DNA of 25,043 nt from URNF01 sp045634325 (lineage in GTDB: Bacteria; Bacillota; Clostridia; Oscillospirales; Acutalibacteraceae). The stretch covers positions 1 to 25,043 of the forward strand of contig JAZRAA010000017.1 of the NCBI GenBank assembly GCA_045634325.1. The letters are read 5' to 3'. Each line of letters begins with the position of its first letter. The stretch's first letter is position 1. Made by a program: the position numbers and the translations under genes. Below are positions 1 to 5,314 of this stretch, piece by piece. The notes beneath the pieces were generated by a model. That model worked only from the letters and a program-made list of their open reading frames with translations. It was not told the DNA's origin and searched no databases.

Positions 1-88
1 TATATGTATTTATGACACCAATAATAAAAACAATTATTGTAACAAATATTAGTGCTAAAAAAGAACCAACAACCATTTTCTTTTTCAT
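1..88 (-). CDS. Partial membrane-anchored or exported protein, N-terminus only
   Basis: The first 29 codons of a gene run off the left edge without a stop. The visible N-terminus has a positive start (MKKK) followed by an uninterrupted hydrophobic stretch rich in V, F, I and L, so it is either a signal peptide or a single N-terminal membrane anchor. The start is well supported: a Shine-Dalgarno-like AAGGCGGTGA lies just upstream and a TTGATT-17-TATAAT promoter ends 20 bases before the ATG. Promoter and leader are nearly the same as those of the genes starting at 1794 and 2577, though the proteins are unrelated. Function cannot be told from this fragment. Confidence 0.6.
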   Translation of the reverse strand, partial: MKKKMVVGSFLALIFVTIIVFIIGVINTY

Positions 89-108
89 ACAATCACCGCC
101 TTGGGTGT

Positions 109-137
109 ATTATAGCATAAAAGCGGTGAAAAATCAA
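109..137 (-). promoter_or_regulatory. Sigma-A-type promoter of the left-edge gene
   Basis: On the minus strand TTGATT (132-137), a 17-base spacer and TATAAT (109-114) precede the ATG at 88. The -35 box overlaps the first hairpin of the neighbouring array (135-149). The sequence from -35 to the Shine-Dalgarno is almost repeated in front of two other genes in this window. Confidence 0.7.
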
Positions 138-343
138 TGCGAAGCATTGCATGTAATCCGTCGAAAGACGGAATGTAATCAACACGCAGTGTTGGATGTT
201 ATCATTTCGAAGAAATGTATGTAATCCACCGTAGGTGGTATGTAATCAATCCGAAGGAAAATACACCTGCAGTGATGCCATACACGCTTCGCGTGATTAC
301 ATACGCCTGACGGCGATTACATACCAATCCTTCGGATTGGATA
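132..343. repeat. Hairpin array A: variable palindromes separated by GTATGTAATC/GATTACATAC
   Basis: This array fills most of the 335-base gap between the genes at 1-88 and 424-1794. Short palindromes lie at 135-149, 158-171, 180-194, 203-217, 226-238, then, after a half-site at 250-258 and a weak one at 264-274, at 283-295, 304-315 and 324-340. Up to about 250 they are separated by copies close to GTATGTAATC (conserved GTAATC at 153, 175, 198 as GTTATC, 221 and 242). Beyond the centre the spacer is inverted (GATTAC at 295 and 315). The full palindromes start with C and end with G, but the stem sequences differ from one another. Loops on the GTATGTAATC strand are mainly GAA, GTA, GCA or GAAA. 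No CDS is credible here. Confidence 0.85.
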
Positions 344-378
344 AAAATAAAGCACTTCCGAAGAAGTGCTTTATTTTT
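344..378 (-). terminator. Rho-independent terminator of the GLUG lipoprotein gene
   Basis: An 11-bp stem (348-358 with 363-373) has a four-base loop, read as TTCG on the minus strand between C and G. It is A-rich upstream and T-rich downstream, so it could work in both directions. It lies about 50 bases past the stop at 424 and closes hairpin array A. Confidence 0.8.
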
Positions 379-423
379 TGGGTAGTTTGAACTTAGTGGC
401 ACGAATTTAATATGCCTGAAAAC

Positions 424-1794
424 TTATTTTTTTTGAAAATTTAATTTAATAAACGGTGTTGCAGGATCAGTAATATCCCAAATTTCAGTATTGAAGTTAC
501 AATTTGCCGGTAATGCATTTACAAAACTACAATTTTCTTCTTTTACGAGATTTTCAGAAGGTATCTCATATAATTTAGTGCAACCATCCGCAAATCCAAA
601 TACATTTATAAAATCAAAAGTGCCGCTCGGCTGATATGAATCAATAATTCCGCCGATCAATGGATGAACATTATCACCATACTTTTTATTGGTATTTATT
701 TTTATAAAACAATTACTAACGCTTATGCTTCCTTTTGAATTTGCTACACCGCCAAAAGCGCCTATGTGTGAATAATATGTAGAACTGTGCAAAATCTCAC
801 TTTGAACGCAAATATCCGTGAAAATTTCCTCTCCGCTTCCGAGAAGACTCCCCGAAATAGCGCCTGCATTTACCGAATCAGAGCGCACTTGTAATTTTGT
901 ATTGCTCTGCAGTCGTTCACATTTGAGTTTTGCATTATCGGTTACAAAAATATCGCCAACAATTCCTCCTACGAGTAAAACATCTGTTTCAACATTGATA
1001 TTACCATTGACAATGCAATCGGTAATTTTACATTCCCGGGTTGGATACACACAACCTGCAAGAAGACCTATTTCGGTAAAATAATTGCTTTCATAGGTAT
1101 ATGTTATGTTAACATTTTCAAGATGAAGATTTTTGATTTCCGCATTTCCGACTATCCCGAAAAATCCACAAGAATAGTTGGCGTTATTGCCGTAGTCATC
1201 GTATAAAAGTTTAGGGGACAGATTGGAAACAGTAAAACCTCTACCATCAAAATTAGATGAAAAACGATAGGTGCCATTTCCGATAGGCAAAAACTCTACT
1301 CCAGCCATATCAATGTCAGCACCGAGCGCAAAATGTACCCCATTATTCATTTTTCCTGAATTGATTTTGTTAGACAAATATACTAATTGGTCTGACGATG
1401 TTATTAAGTAAGGATTCGACTGCGTTCCGTTCCCACCCGAAAATTTATTATCTATAATGGGCTCAAAGACCTGAGATATATTCGGATCAGGATTTTGCAA
1501 TTGAACAGTGTTATAAAATTTGTTGAGTTCTGTCGTGGTAGATGTTTTTTTCGTGGTAGATGTTTTTTTCGTGGTAGATACTTTTGTAGTGATAGTTGCT
1601 TTTGTTGTGGTAGCTGCTTTTGTTGTGGTAGATCTTTCTTTTTCAGCTGATGTACTAGCATTAGTGGTTGAATCATTCTCATTAGTGTTACAACTATCAG
1701 TTGAAGTCAACCGGCCCCCTAATATGTCTTTGCTACAAGCAGAAAAACCAAACACCAAAATTATCGTCAAAAATAAACATGCTAATTTTTTCAT
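424..1794 (-). CDS. Predicted lipoprotein with Thr/Lys-rich linker and GLUG-type repeats
   Basis: The 456-residue protein starts with a lipoprotein signal: MKK, a hydrophobic core and a lipobox ending FSAC around residue 20, so it is probably anchored outside the membrane. Residues about 38-90 form a Ser/Thr/Lys-rich linker with repeated TTK and KKTSTT motifs. After that come GLUG-like repeats (G-F-F-G-I-V-G followed by I-K-N-L-x-L; later G-L-L-A-G, G-G-I-V-G and G-A-F-G-G-V), a beta-rich motif common in surface proteins of gut Firmicutes. The start has a Shine-Dalgarno AAGGTGGTGA and its own promoter. The gene is visibly more AT-rich than the housekeeping genes to the right, which suggests an accessory or acquired gene. 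A role in surface adhesion is inference from the domain type. Confidence 0.75.
   Translation of the reverse strand: MKKLACLFLTIILVFGFSACSKDILGGRLTSTDSCNTNENDSTTNASTSAEKERSTTTKAATTTKATITTKVSTTKKTSTTKKTSTTTELNKFYNTVQLQNPDPNISQVFEPIIDNKFSGGNGTQSNPYLITSSDQLVYLSNKINSGKMNNGVHFALGADIDMAGVEFLPIGNGTYRFSSNFDGRGFTVSNLSPKLLYDDYGNNANYSCGFFGIVGNAEIKNLHLENVNITYTYESNYFTEIGLLAGCVYPTRECKITDCIVNGNINVETDVLLVGGIVGDIFVTDNAKLKCERLQSNTKLQVRSDSVNAGAISGSLLGSGEEIFTDICVQSEILHSSTYYSHIGAFGGVANSKGSISVSNCFIKINTNKKYGDNVHPLIGGIIDSYQPSGTFDFINVFGFADGCTKLYEIPSENLVKEENCSFVNALPANCNFNTEIWDITDPATPFIKLNFQKK
1535..1642. repeat. Six tandem 18-bp repeats encoding the Thr/Lys linker
   Basis: Six consecutive 18-base units begin GTGGTAG or GTGATAG at 1535, 1553, 1571, 1589, 1607 and 1625. 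The first two are identical (GTGGTAGATGTTTTTTTC) and the others diverge progressively. Read on the minus strand they encode the KKTSTT-like linker of the lipoprotein. The period is a multiple of three, so copy-number change would alter linker length without a frameshift. Confidence 0.85.
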
Positions 1795-1814
1795 AAATTC
1801 ACCACCTTAGGTTT

Positions 1815-1843
1815 AGTATAACATAAAAGCGACAATAAATCAA
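1815..1843 (-). promoter_or_regulatory. Sigma-A-type promoter of the GLUG lipoprotein gene
   Basis: TTGATT (1838-1843), a 17-base spacer and TATACT (1815-1820) on the minus strand are followed after 20 bases by the ATG at 1794. The sequence is closely similar to the promoters at 109-137 and 2597-2625. Confidence 0.7.
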
Positions 1844-1864
1844 TACGAAACACTGTTTTTATAA

Positions 1865-1995
1865 TTCGTGGCGAAGCCACACCGAAATTATTCATTATTC
1901 ATCAGCGTAAGCGACTTCATTTTTCATTATTCATTCGAAAATCCGTTTTTTTATTTAATGAATAATGAATGATGAATAATGAATAGTGAATAATA
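1865..1995. repeat. Hairpin array C: ATTCATT-type spacers with inverted halves
   Basis: A diverged relative of arrays A and B lies between the promoter of the lipoprotein gene and the terminator of the next gene. It contains a GTGGC-GAA-GCCAC hairpin (1868-1880), spacers of the form ATTATTCATTATTCAT (about 1888-1903 and 1922-1934), a short GTAA-looped motif at about 1903-1913, and then the inverted spacer (ATGAATAATGAAT and variants, about 1958-1994). CGAAAATCCG at 1936-1945 can pair with CGGATTTTCG at 2024-2033 in the terminator. The two halves can fold on each other as one long AT-rich hairpin. I see no CDS between 1795 and 2082. Confidence 0.7.
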
Positions 1996-2000
1996 CAAAC

Positions 2001-2033
2001 AAAAATCCGTCCTCTTTCGAGAACGGATTTTCG
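2001..2033 (-). terminator. Rho-independent terminator of the unknown gene 2083-2577
   Basis: AAAATCCGT and ACGGATTTT form the outer stem and GAG/CTC the inner stem around a loop read as GAAA on the minus strand, followed by a T-rich stretch. It sits about 50 bases past the stop at 2083, the same arrangement as the terminators closing arrays A and B. Confidence 0.7.
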
Positions 2034-2082
2034 TTTGGCTCTCTTGTACGAAAAAGAACTGGGCAAAAACCGAGGATTTTCT

Positions 2083-2577
2083 TTATTTTTTTCTAAATAT
2101 TGCTTTAATTTTACTGATTATATTTGACTTTTGAAGCTTTTGAGAAAAAGTAATAGGTAAATCTCTTTCTTCATCAAGTATATAAGGGAAATCCCCATTA
2201 ATACATATCCAAAAATATTCCCCTGTCCTATCGCAAGGAACGGAAGCGCCTTTTTGAAAGGTAATTTTTACACCAAATCTTTCAAATTCAAATTCTTCGC
2301 CTTCGATTTTACCGAAAACACCATAATAGCCTTCGTGATGAATCAAAGAATTATTATCGTTTTCCCAATCCCACGAAAAAACTTCTTCAGTACAATAATA
2401 ATCAATACCAAAGTTATTTAAAAACTCAACAAGTTCCTTATTTCTTTCTATATGTTTATAATAATTTCTGCAATCTTGACAATCACAAGGCTTATTAAAA
2501 TCTGTTCGATATGCTTTAGTTTTTTCTTTATCAAATGTAATTTTTTCAGACTTTATTTCTATCGTTTGCAAAGACAT
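2083..2577 (-). CDS. Unknown protein with N-terminal CxCxxC motif
   Basis: This 164-residue protein is soluble-looking: no signal peptide or membrane segment. It has a cysteine motif C-D-C-Q-D-C at residues 31-36 followed by RNYY, then an acidic, aromatic-rich middle (W, Y and F in EVFSWDWEN and GEYFWICINGDFPY) and a basic C-terminus (KIKAIFRKK). I chose the start at 2577, not an earlier in-frame ATG, because AGGCGGTGAT lies 5-6 bases upstream and a promoter ends 19 bases before it. The longer frame would run back through the promoter and the hairpin array. The CDCxDC-RNYY look recalls small uncharacterised Firmicutes proteins, some near toxin-immunity loci, but I cannot assign a family with confidence. 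The gene is AT-rich, like the lipoprotein gene beside it. Confidence 0.7.
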   Translation of the reverse strand: MSLQTIEIKSEKITFDKEKTKAYRTDFNKPCDCQDCRNYYKHIERNKELVEFLNNFGIDYYCTEEVFSWDWENDNNSLIHHEGYYGVFGKIEGEEFEFERFGVKITFQKGASVPCDRTGEYFWICINGDFPYILDEERDLPITFSQKLQKSNIISKIKAIFRKK

Positions 2578-2596
2578 ATCATCACCGCCTATGTGT

Positions 2597-2625
2597 AGTA
2601 TAGCATAAAAGTACAAATAAATCAA
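2597..2625 (-). promoter_or_regulatory. Sigma-A-type promoter of the unknown CxCxxC gene
   Basis: TTGATT (2620-2625), a 17-base spacer and TATACT (2597-2602) on the minus strand lie 19 bases before the ATG at 2577. The -35 box overlaps the first palindrome of hairpin array B. It is the third copy of the promoter-leader cassette. Confidence 0.7.
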
Positions 2626-2830
2626 CGCGGAGCGTTGCATGTAACCCGTCGAAGACGGAATGCAATCATTTTCTGGGGAAAATGTGTGTAATCCGAAATT
2701 CATTTCGGTATGTAATCAATCCGAAGGAATAAGCATTCAAGCCTCACGGCTTGATGACATACAGTTCGCAGAGCGAACTGATTACATACTCGCTAACGCG
2801 AGATTACATACCAATCCTTCGGATTGGATA
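2620..2830. repeat. Hairpin array B: second copy of the GTATGTAATC palindrome array
   Basis: This has the same plan as array A. Palindromes lie at 2623-2637, 2646-2658, 2667-2684 and 2693-2708, with a half-site at 2719-2729, then at 2737-2754, 2762-2780, 2789-2802 and 2811-2827. Spacers read close to GTATGTAATC in the left half and GATTACATAC in the right half. The outer units (CAACGC-GGA-GCGTTG, CCGTC-GAA-GACGG, CCAATCC-TTC-GGATTGG) and the central AATCCGAAGGA are shared with array A, while the inner stems are different sequences that are each self-complementary. No CDS is credible between 2578 and 2862. Confidence 0.85.
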
Positions 2831-2862
2831 AAAAAAGACAAGTCTTTCGACTTGTCTTTTTT
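2831..2862 (-). terminator. Rho-independent terminator of the tRNA operon
   Basis: AAAGACAAGTC and GACTTGTCTTT pair around a four-base loop (GAAA on the minus strand), with A- and T-runs on the two sides. On the minus strand its A-run starts directly after the CCA of tRNA-Cys. It also forms the outer end of array B. Confidence 0.85.
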
Positions 2863-2937
2863 TGGAGGCGACACCCAGATTTGAACTGGGGAATCAGGAT
2901 TTTGCAGACCCTTGCCTTACCACTTGGCCATGTCGCC
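2863..2937 (-). tRNA. tRNA-Cys (anticodon GCA), CCA encoded
   Basis: The minus strand starts GGCGACATGGCC and the 3' strand TGTCGCC pairs with GGCGACA. The discriminator is T and the CCA is encoded. The anticodon loop contains GCA and the T-loop TTCAAAT is intact. It is the last of five tRNAs in the operon, with the terminator immediately after it. Confidence 0.95.
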
Positions 2938-2943
2938 GTATGC

Positions 2944-2972
2944 AGAAAAGGTGCTAAAATAGCACCTTTTCC
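2944..2972 (-). terminator. Hairpin between tRNA-Gly and tRNA-Cys
   Basis: A 10-bp perfect stem (2946-2955 AAAAGGTGCT with 2961-2970) and a 5-base loop fill the gap between the two tRNAs. On the minus strand it ends in TTTT, so it could be a weak terminator that lowers tRNA-Cys expression or a processing signal. Confidence 0.5.
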
Positions 2973-2976
2973 TTTT

Positions 2977-3052
2977 TGGAGCGGCTTACGAGGCTCGAAC
3001 TCGCTACCTCCACCTTGGCAAGGTGGCGCTCTACCAGATGAGCTAAAGCCGC
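2977..3052 (-). tRNA. tRNA-Gly (anticodon GCC), CCA encoded
   Basis: The acceptor GCGGCTT pairs with AAGCCGC. The anticodon loop of CCTTGCCAAGG carries GCC. T-loop TTCGAGC and D-loop are standard, with discriminator T and encoded CCA; length 76. Confidence 0.95.
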
Positions 3053-3057
3053 AGATA

Positions 3058-3133
3058 TGGTGCCTCCGATCGGAATCGAACCAATGACACGGGGATTTTC
3101 AGTCCCCTGCTCTACCAACTGAGCTACAGAGGC
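3058..3133 (-). tRNA. tRNA-Phe (anticodon GAA), CCA encoded
   Basis: The acceptor GCCTCTG pairs with CGGAGGC (one U-G). The anticodon loop of GGGGACTGAAAATCCCC carries GAA. Discriminator A and CCA are encoded; length 76. It is 5 bases from tRNA-Gly. Confidence 0.95.
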
Positions 3134-3138
3134 AAATT

Positions 3139-3215
3139 TGGCGACCCGGAACGGGCTCGAACCGTCGACCTCTAGCGTGACAGGCTAGCGTTCTAACCAG
3201 CTGAACTACCGGGCC
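3139..3215 (-). tRNA. tRNA-Asp (anticodon GTC), CCA encoded
   Basis: The acceptor GGCCCGG pairs with CCGGGTC. The anticodon loop CTGTCAC carries GTC. Discriminator G and CCA are encoded; length 77. Confidence 0.95.
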
Positions 3216-3221
3216 AAATTT

Positions 3222-3297
3222 TGGTGGGAACAACAGGGCTCGAACCTGTGACCCCCTGCTTGTAAGGCAGGTGCTCTCCCAGCTGAGCTATGCTCCC
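3222..3297 (-). tRNA. tRNA-Val (anticodon TAC), CCA encoded
   Basis: The acceptor GGGAGCA pairs with TGTTCCC. The anticodon loop of CTGCCTTACAAGCAG carries TAC. Discriminator A and CCA are encoded; length 76. It is the first gene of the five-tRNA operon. Confidence 0.95.
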
Positions 3298-3321
3298 ATT
3301 ATCGCACAAGCGACGCTCATT

Positions 3322-3350
3322 ATATTACTACAATAAAAAACGTTTGTCAA
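3322..3350 (-). promoter_or_regulatory. Strong sigma-A promoter of the tRNA operon
   Basis: On the minus strand a perfect TTGACA (3345-3350), a 17-base spacer and TAATAT (3322-3327) sit about 25 bases before tRNA-Val. The promoter lies in the 81-base gap after hslO. I see no terminator there, so some hslO transcript may read into the tRNAs. Confidence 0.8.
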
Positions 3351-3378
3351 GTGCTTTTTTATATTTTTTTCGATATAT

Positions 3379-4260
3379 TTACCGACCTCGCCGGGCAATC
3401 ATTTGCTCGATATCCTGCGTAGTGAAACGGTATACTTTATCACAGAAAGAACAATCCGCCGTCACCTCTCCGTTTTCGTCCGGCAACGAGCGCAGCTCCT
3501 CCGTATCCATCGATAAAAAGACCTTTTCGACCCGCTCACGACTGCAGTTGCAACGATAGGTCGGTTCATACGTATCCAACACGTCAAACGGCATACCTTC
3601 CAGCGCTTTTTCGCATATTTGCATCGGCGTTAATCCGTCCGACAGCATTTGTGTCATAGACGGCAAAGCGGCAATGTTCTTTTCCACCTTATCAATCACG
3701 TCATCGGGGCAAAACGGCAACAGTTGCAACAACAAACCACCGGCAAACTTAACACTCAAATCGGGTTCCACGAGCACACCCAGCGCACAGACAGTTGGAG
3801 TCTGTTCACTGGTAGCATAATAGGTGGTGATATCCTCTGCAATTTCACCTGTGGTGAGCGGCACACAACCCACATACGGTTCACCGCTGCCCATATCCCG
3901 AATGACATACAGCATACCATCCGTGCCCACAGCACCGCTGACATCCAATTTACCATTGGCTTTGAGCGGAATTTCCACCACGGGATTTTCCACATTGCCA
4001 CGCACGTCACCGTTGCTATCCGACACCGCCATCAACATGCCTGCTGGACCGTCAGCACGCACCTTCAGCGTGATGGTGTCGTCCTTCCCTTTCAGCATAA
4101 CGCCCATCATCGAAGCCGCAGTGAGCAATCTGCCGAGTGCTGCAGTGGTGACTGCAGAAGTCTTATGATACTGTTCCGCTTGTGCGACAATATCGCTCGC
4201 ATCTATTACCATTGCCATCACGGTGGCATCCTGAGTTAAACAACGAAGTACCTTTGCCAT
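3379..4260 (-). CDS. hslO: Hsp33 redox-regulated chaperone
   Basis: Hsp33 is a cytosolic holdase switched on by oxidation. Zinc bound by four C-terminal cysteines is released and disulfides form. The 293 residues match the usual length. The substrate-binding N-terminal domain is recognisable (TAALGRLLTAASMMG near 39-53, GPAGMLMAVSD near 71-81, GNVENP near 88-93). The redox switch is intact: C-N-C at 237-239 and C-S-F-C at 270-273. The start has AGGAG about 7 bases upstream. The gene follows the methyltransferase gene after 9 bases and is the last protein gene of the long housekeeping run. Its stop is about 30 bases from the tRNA promoter. Confidence 0.93.
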   Translation of the reverse strand: MAKVLRCLTQDATVMAMVIDASDIVAQAEQYHKTSAVTTAALGRLLTAASMMGVMLKGKDDTITLKVRADGPAGMLMAVSDSNGDVRGNVENPVVEIPLKANGKLDVSGAVGTDGMLYVIRDMGSGEPYVGCVPLTTGEIAEDITTYYATSEQTPTVCALGVLVEPDLSVKFAGGLLLQLLPFCPDDVIDKVEKNIAALPSMTQMLSDGLTPMQICEKALEGMPFDVLDTYEPTYRCNCSRERVEKVFLSMDTEELRSLPDENGEVTADCSFCDKVYRFTTQDIEQMIARRGR

Positions 4261-4269
4261 TATATGCTC

Positions 4270-5031
4270 CTATCTCTGTTTTATTGCCAAATTTTCAGTG
4301 ACGAACACCATTCTTTGTTCATCCTTTGCAGGCGGATGCATTCCCCGCTCAGCATACACCGCCAACACCTCAAATCCCGCCGCTTTCAGCAAACGGCGCA
4401 GGGTGTTTTCGGTATAGACACGTTCACGGATTTGCTCGCTGTAACGGTCATAGCAACCGTCTTCCTCTACAAAGAAATCCAGTTGCATCACCACTTCTTT
4501 GGTGTGCGGCAAATAATTGTTTTGCCAAGCGCAGAAAAAGTCTTCCTGCTCATACACAAACGCATTATCGCCCAAAACCGTTTCATGTTTATACGGCGTA
4601 TTCACATCGAAAATAAACAAACCGTTTGGTTTAATAAACAACCCCAATCGGTCAAACACAGCTTGCACATCAGCGGTTTTCAGCAGGTGGTTAAGCGAAT
4701 CGAGCATACACACTGCACCGTCAGCGGTACCGTATAAATCCAGCGTGCGCATATCCTGACACAACAGCATCGCACGCTCACCATAAGGCATCAATTTTTC
4801 GGTCGCCTCTGCCAACATATCCACCGAACCGTCTACACCGATGACGTCCACACCGTTTTTGAGCAATTCCAATGACAAACTGCCTGTCCCGCATGCGAGG
4901 TCTATCACCTGTTGCGGTTTTTCGCTCGCGTGTTTTTGAAACAGTTTCAGTATGTACGCCGCCCAACCTTTATAATCGACATTGCCTGTCAAACGGTCAT
5001 AAAAATACGCAAACGAGCCGTATCCCGCCAT
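4270..5031 (-). CDS. Class I SAM-dependent methyltransferase, substrate unknown
   Basis: This 253-residue cytosolic protein has a typical Rossmann-type SAM-binding fold. Motif I is VIDLACGTGSLS at about 42-53, the acidic end of beta-2 is VIGVDGSVDML around 63-73, and the following motif CMLDSLNHLL lies near 108-117. An N-terminal YxxFAYFYDRL-type segment is common in this family of small-molecule or ubiE-like methyltransferases often annotated only generically. The start overlaps the end of yerC (TGA-T-ATG), with the GAGG of its ribosome binding site inside yerC, which indicates translational coupling. Operon position between yerC and hslO does not reveal the substrate. Confidence 0.85.
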   Translation of the reverse strand: MAGYGSFAYFYDRLTGNVDYKGWAAYILKLFQKHASEKPQQVIDLACGTGSLSLELLKNGVDVIGVDGSVDMLAEATEKLMPYGERAMLLCQDMRTLDLYGTADGAVCMLDSLNHLLKTADVQAVFDRLGLFIKPNGLFIFDVNTPYKHETVLGDNAFVYEQEDFFCAWQNNYLPHTKEVVMQLDFFVEEDGCYDRYSEQIRERVYTENTLRRLLKAAGFEVLAVYAERGMHPPAKDEQRMVFVTENLAIKQR

Positions 5032-5032
5032 A

Positions 5033-5314
5033 TCAGTTATCCTCTTTCATCCTATCGAGCACAATACGATAGTTGTCACAAGAACGCTTAACGCGGGACA
5101 CCGTCGCAGTAGACGCACCGGTCTCCTCCACAATTTCCGCATAATTGTAGCCATCCTCTAACATCTGCGCCACCGACAAGCGTTGCACCATGGTGCCGAT
5201 TTCCTTTTCGGTGCACAAGTCATCGAAAAACAAACGACATTCTTCCACCGATTGCAGTTGTAAAACAGCCTTATACAAAAATTCCTTGCTTTCTTCGTTG
5301 AGTTTCATTGCCAT
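5033..5314 (-). CDS. yerC: YerC/YecD family TrpR-like DNA-binding protein
   Basis: This small protein (93 residues) belongs to the TrpR-like YerC/YecD family widespread in Firmicutes. The family pattern is visible: an N-terminal helical part with EECRLFFDDLCTEKEI, QRLSVAQMLEDG around 44-55, and a helix-turn-helix YAEIVEETGASTATVSRVKR at about 58-77. It is presumably a dimeric repressor, but its ligand and targets are not established. The Shine-Dalgarno GGAGG is within the last codons of recN, and its ATG follows directly after the recN stop. A second ATG two codons in is a possible alternative start. Confidence 0.88.
   Translation of the reverse strand: MAMKLNEESKEFLYKAVLQLQSVEECRLFFDDLCTEKEIGTMVQRLSVAQMLEDGYNYAEIVEETGASTATVSRVKRSCDNYRIVLDRMKEDN

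Noticed and set aside
12..224. Plus-strand ORF of 70 codons
   Set aside because: It runs antisense over the partial gene at 1-88, its promoter and the hairpin array, has no ribosome binding site and no recognisable protein features.
132..343. Reading the 20-23 bp periodic array as a CRISPR
   Set aside because: The constant segments are only about 10 bases, the variable segments are palindromes, orientation flips in the middle, and no cas gene is nearby.
202..402. Minus-strand ORF of 66 codons inside array A
   Set aside because: It is made of the terminator and the palindromes; no ribosome binding site and no composition like a protein.
1520..1810. Plus-strand valine-rich hydrophobic ORF
   Set aside because: It is the antisense reading of the tandem Thr/Lys repeat and the lipoprotein signal peptide; hydrophobicity follows from the complement of Thr and Lys codons.
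2660..3087. Plus-strand ORFs across array B and the tRNA-Cys, Gly and Phe genes
   Set aside because: They are antisense to complete tRNA genes and to hairpins, and the translations are low-complexity readings of these.
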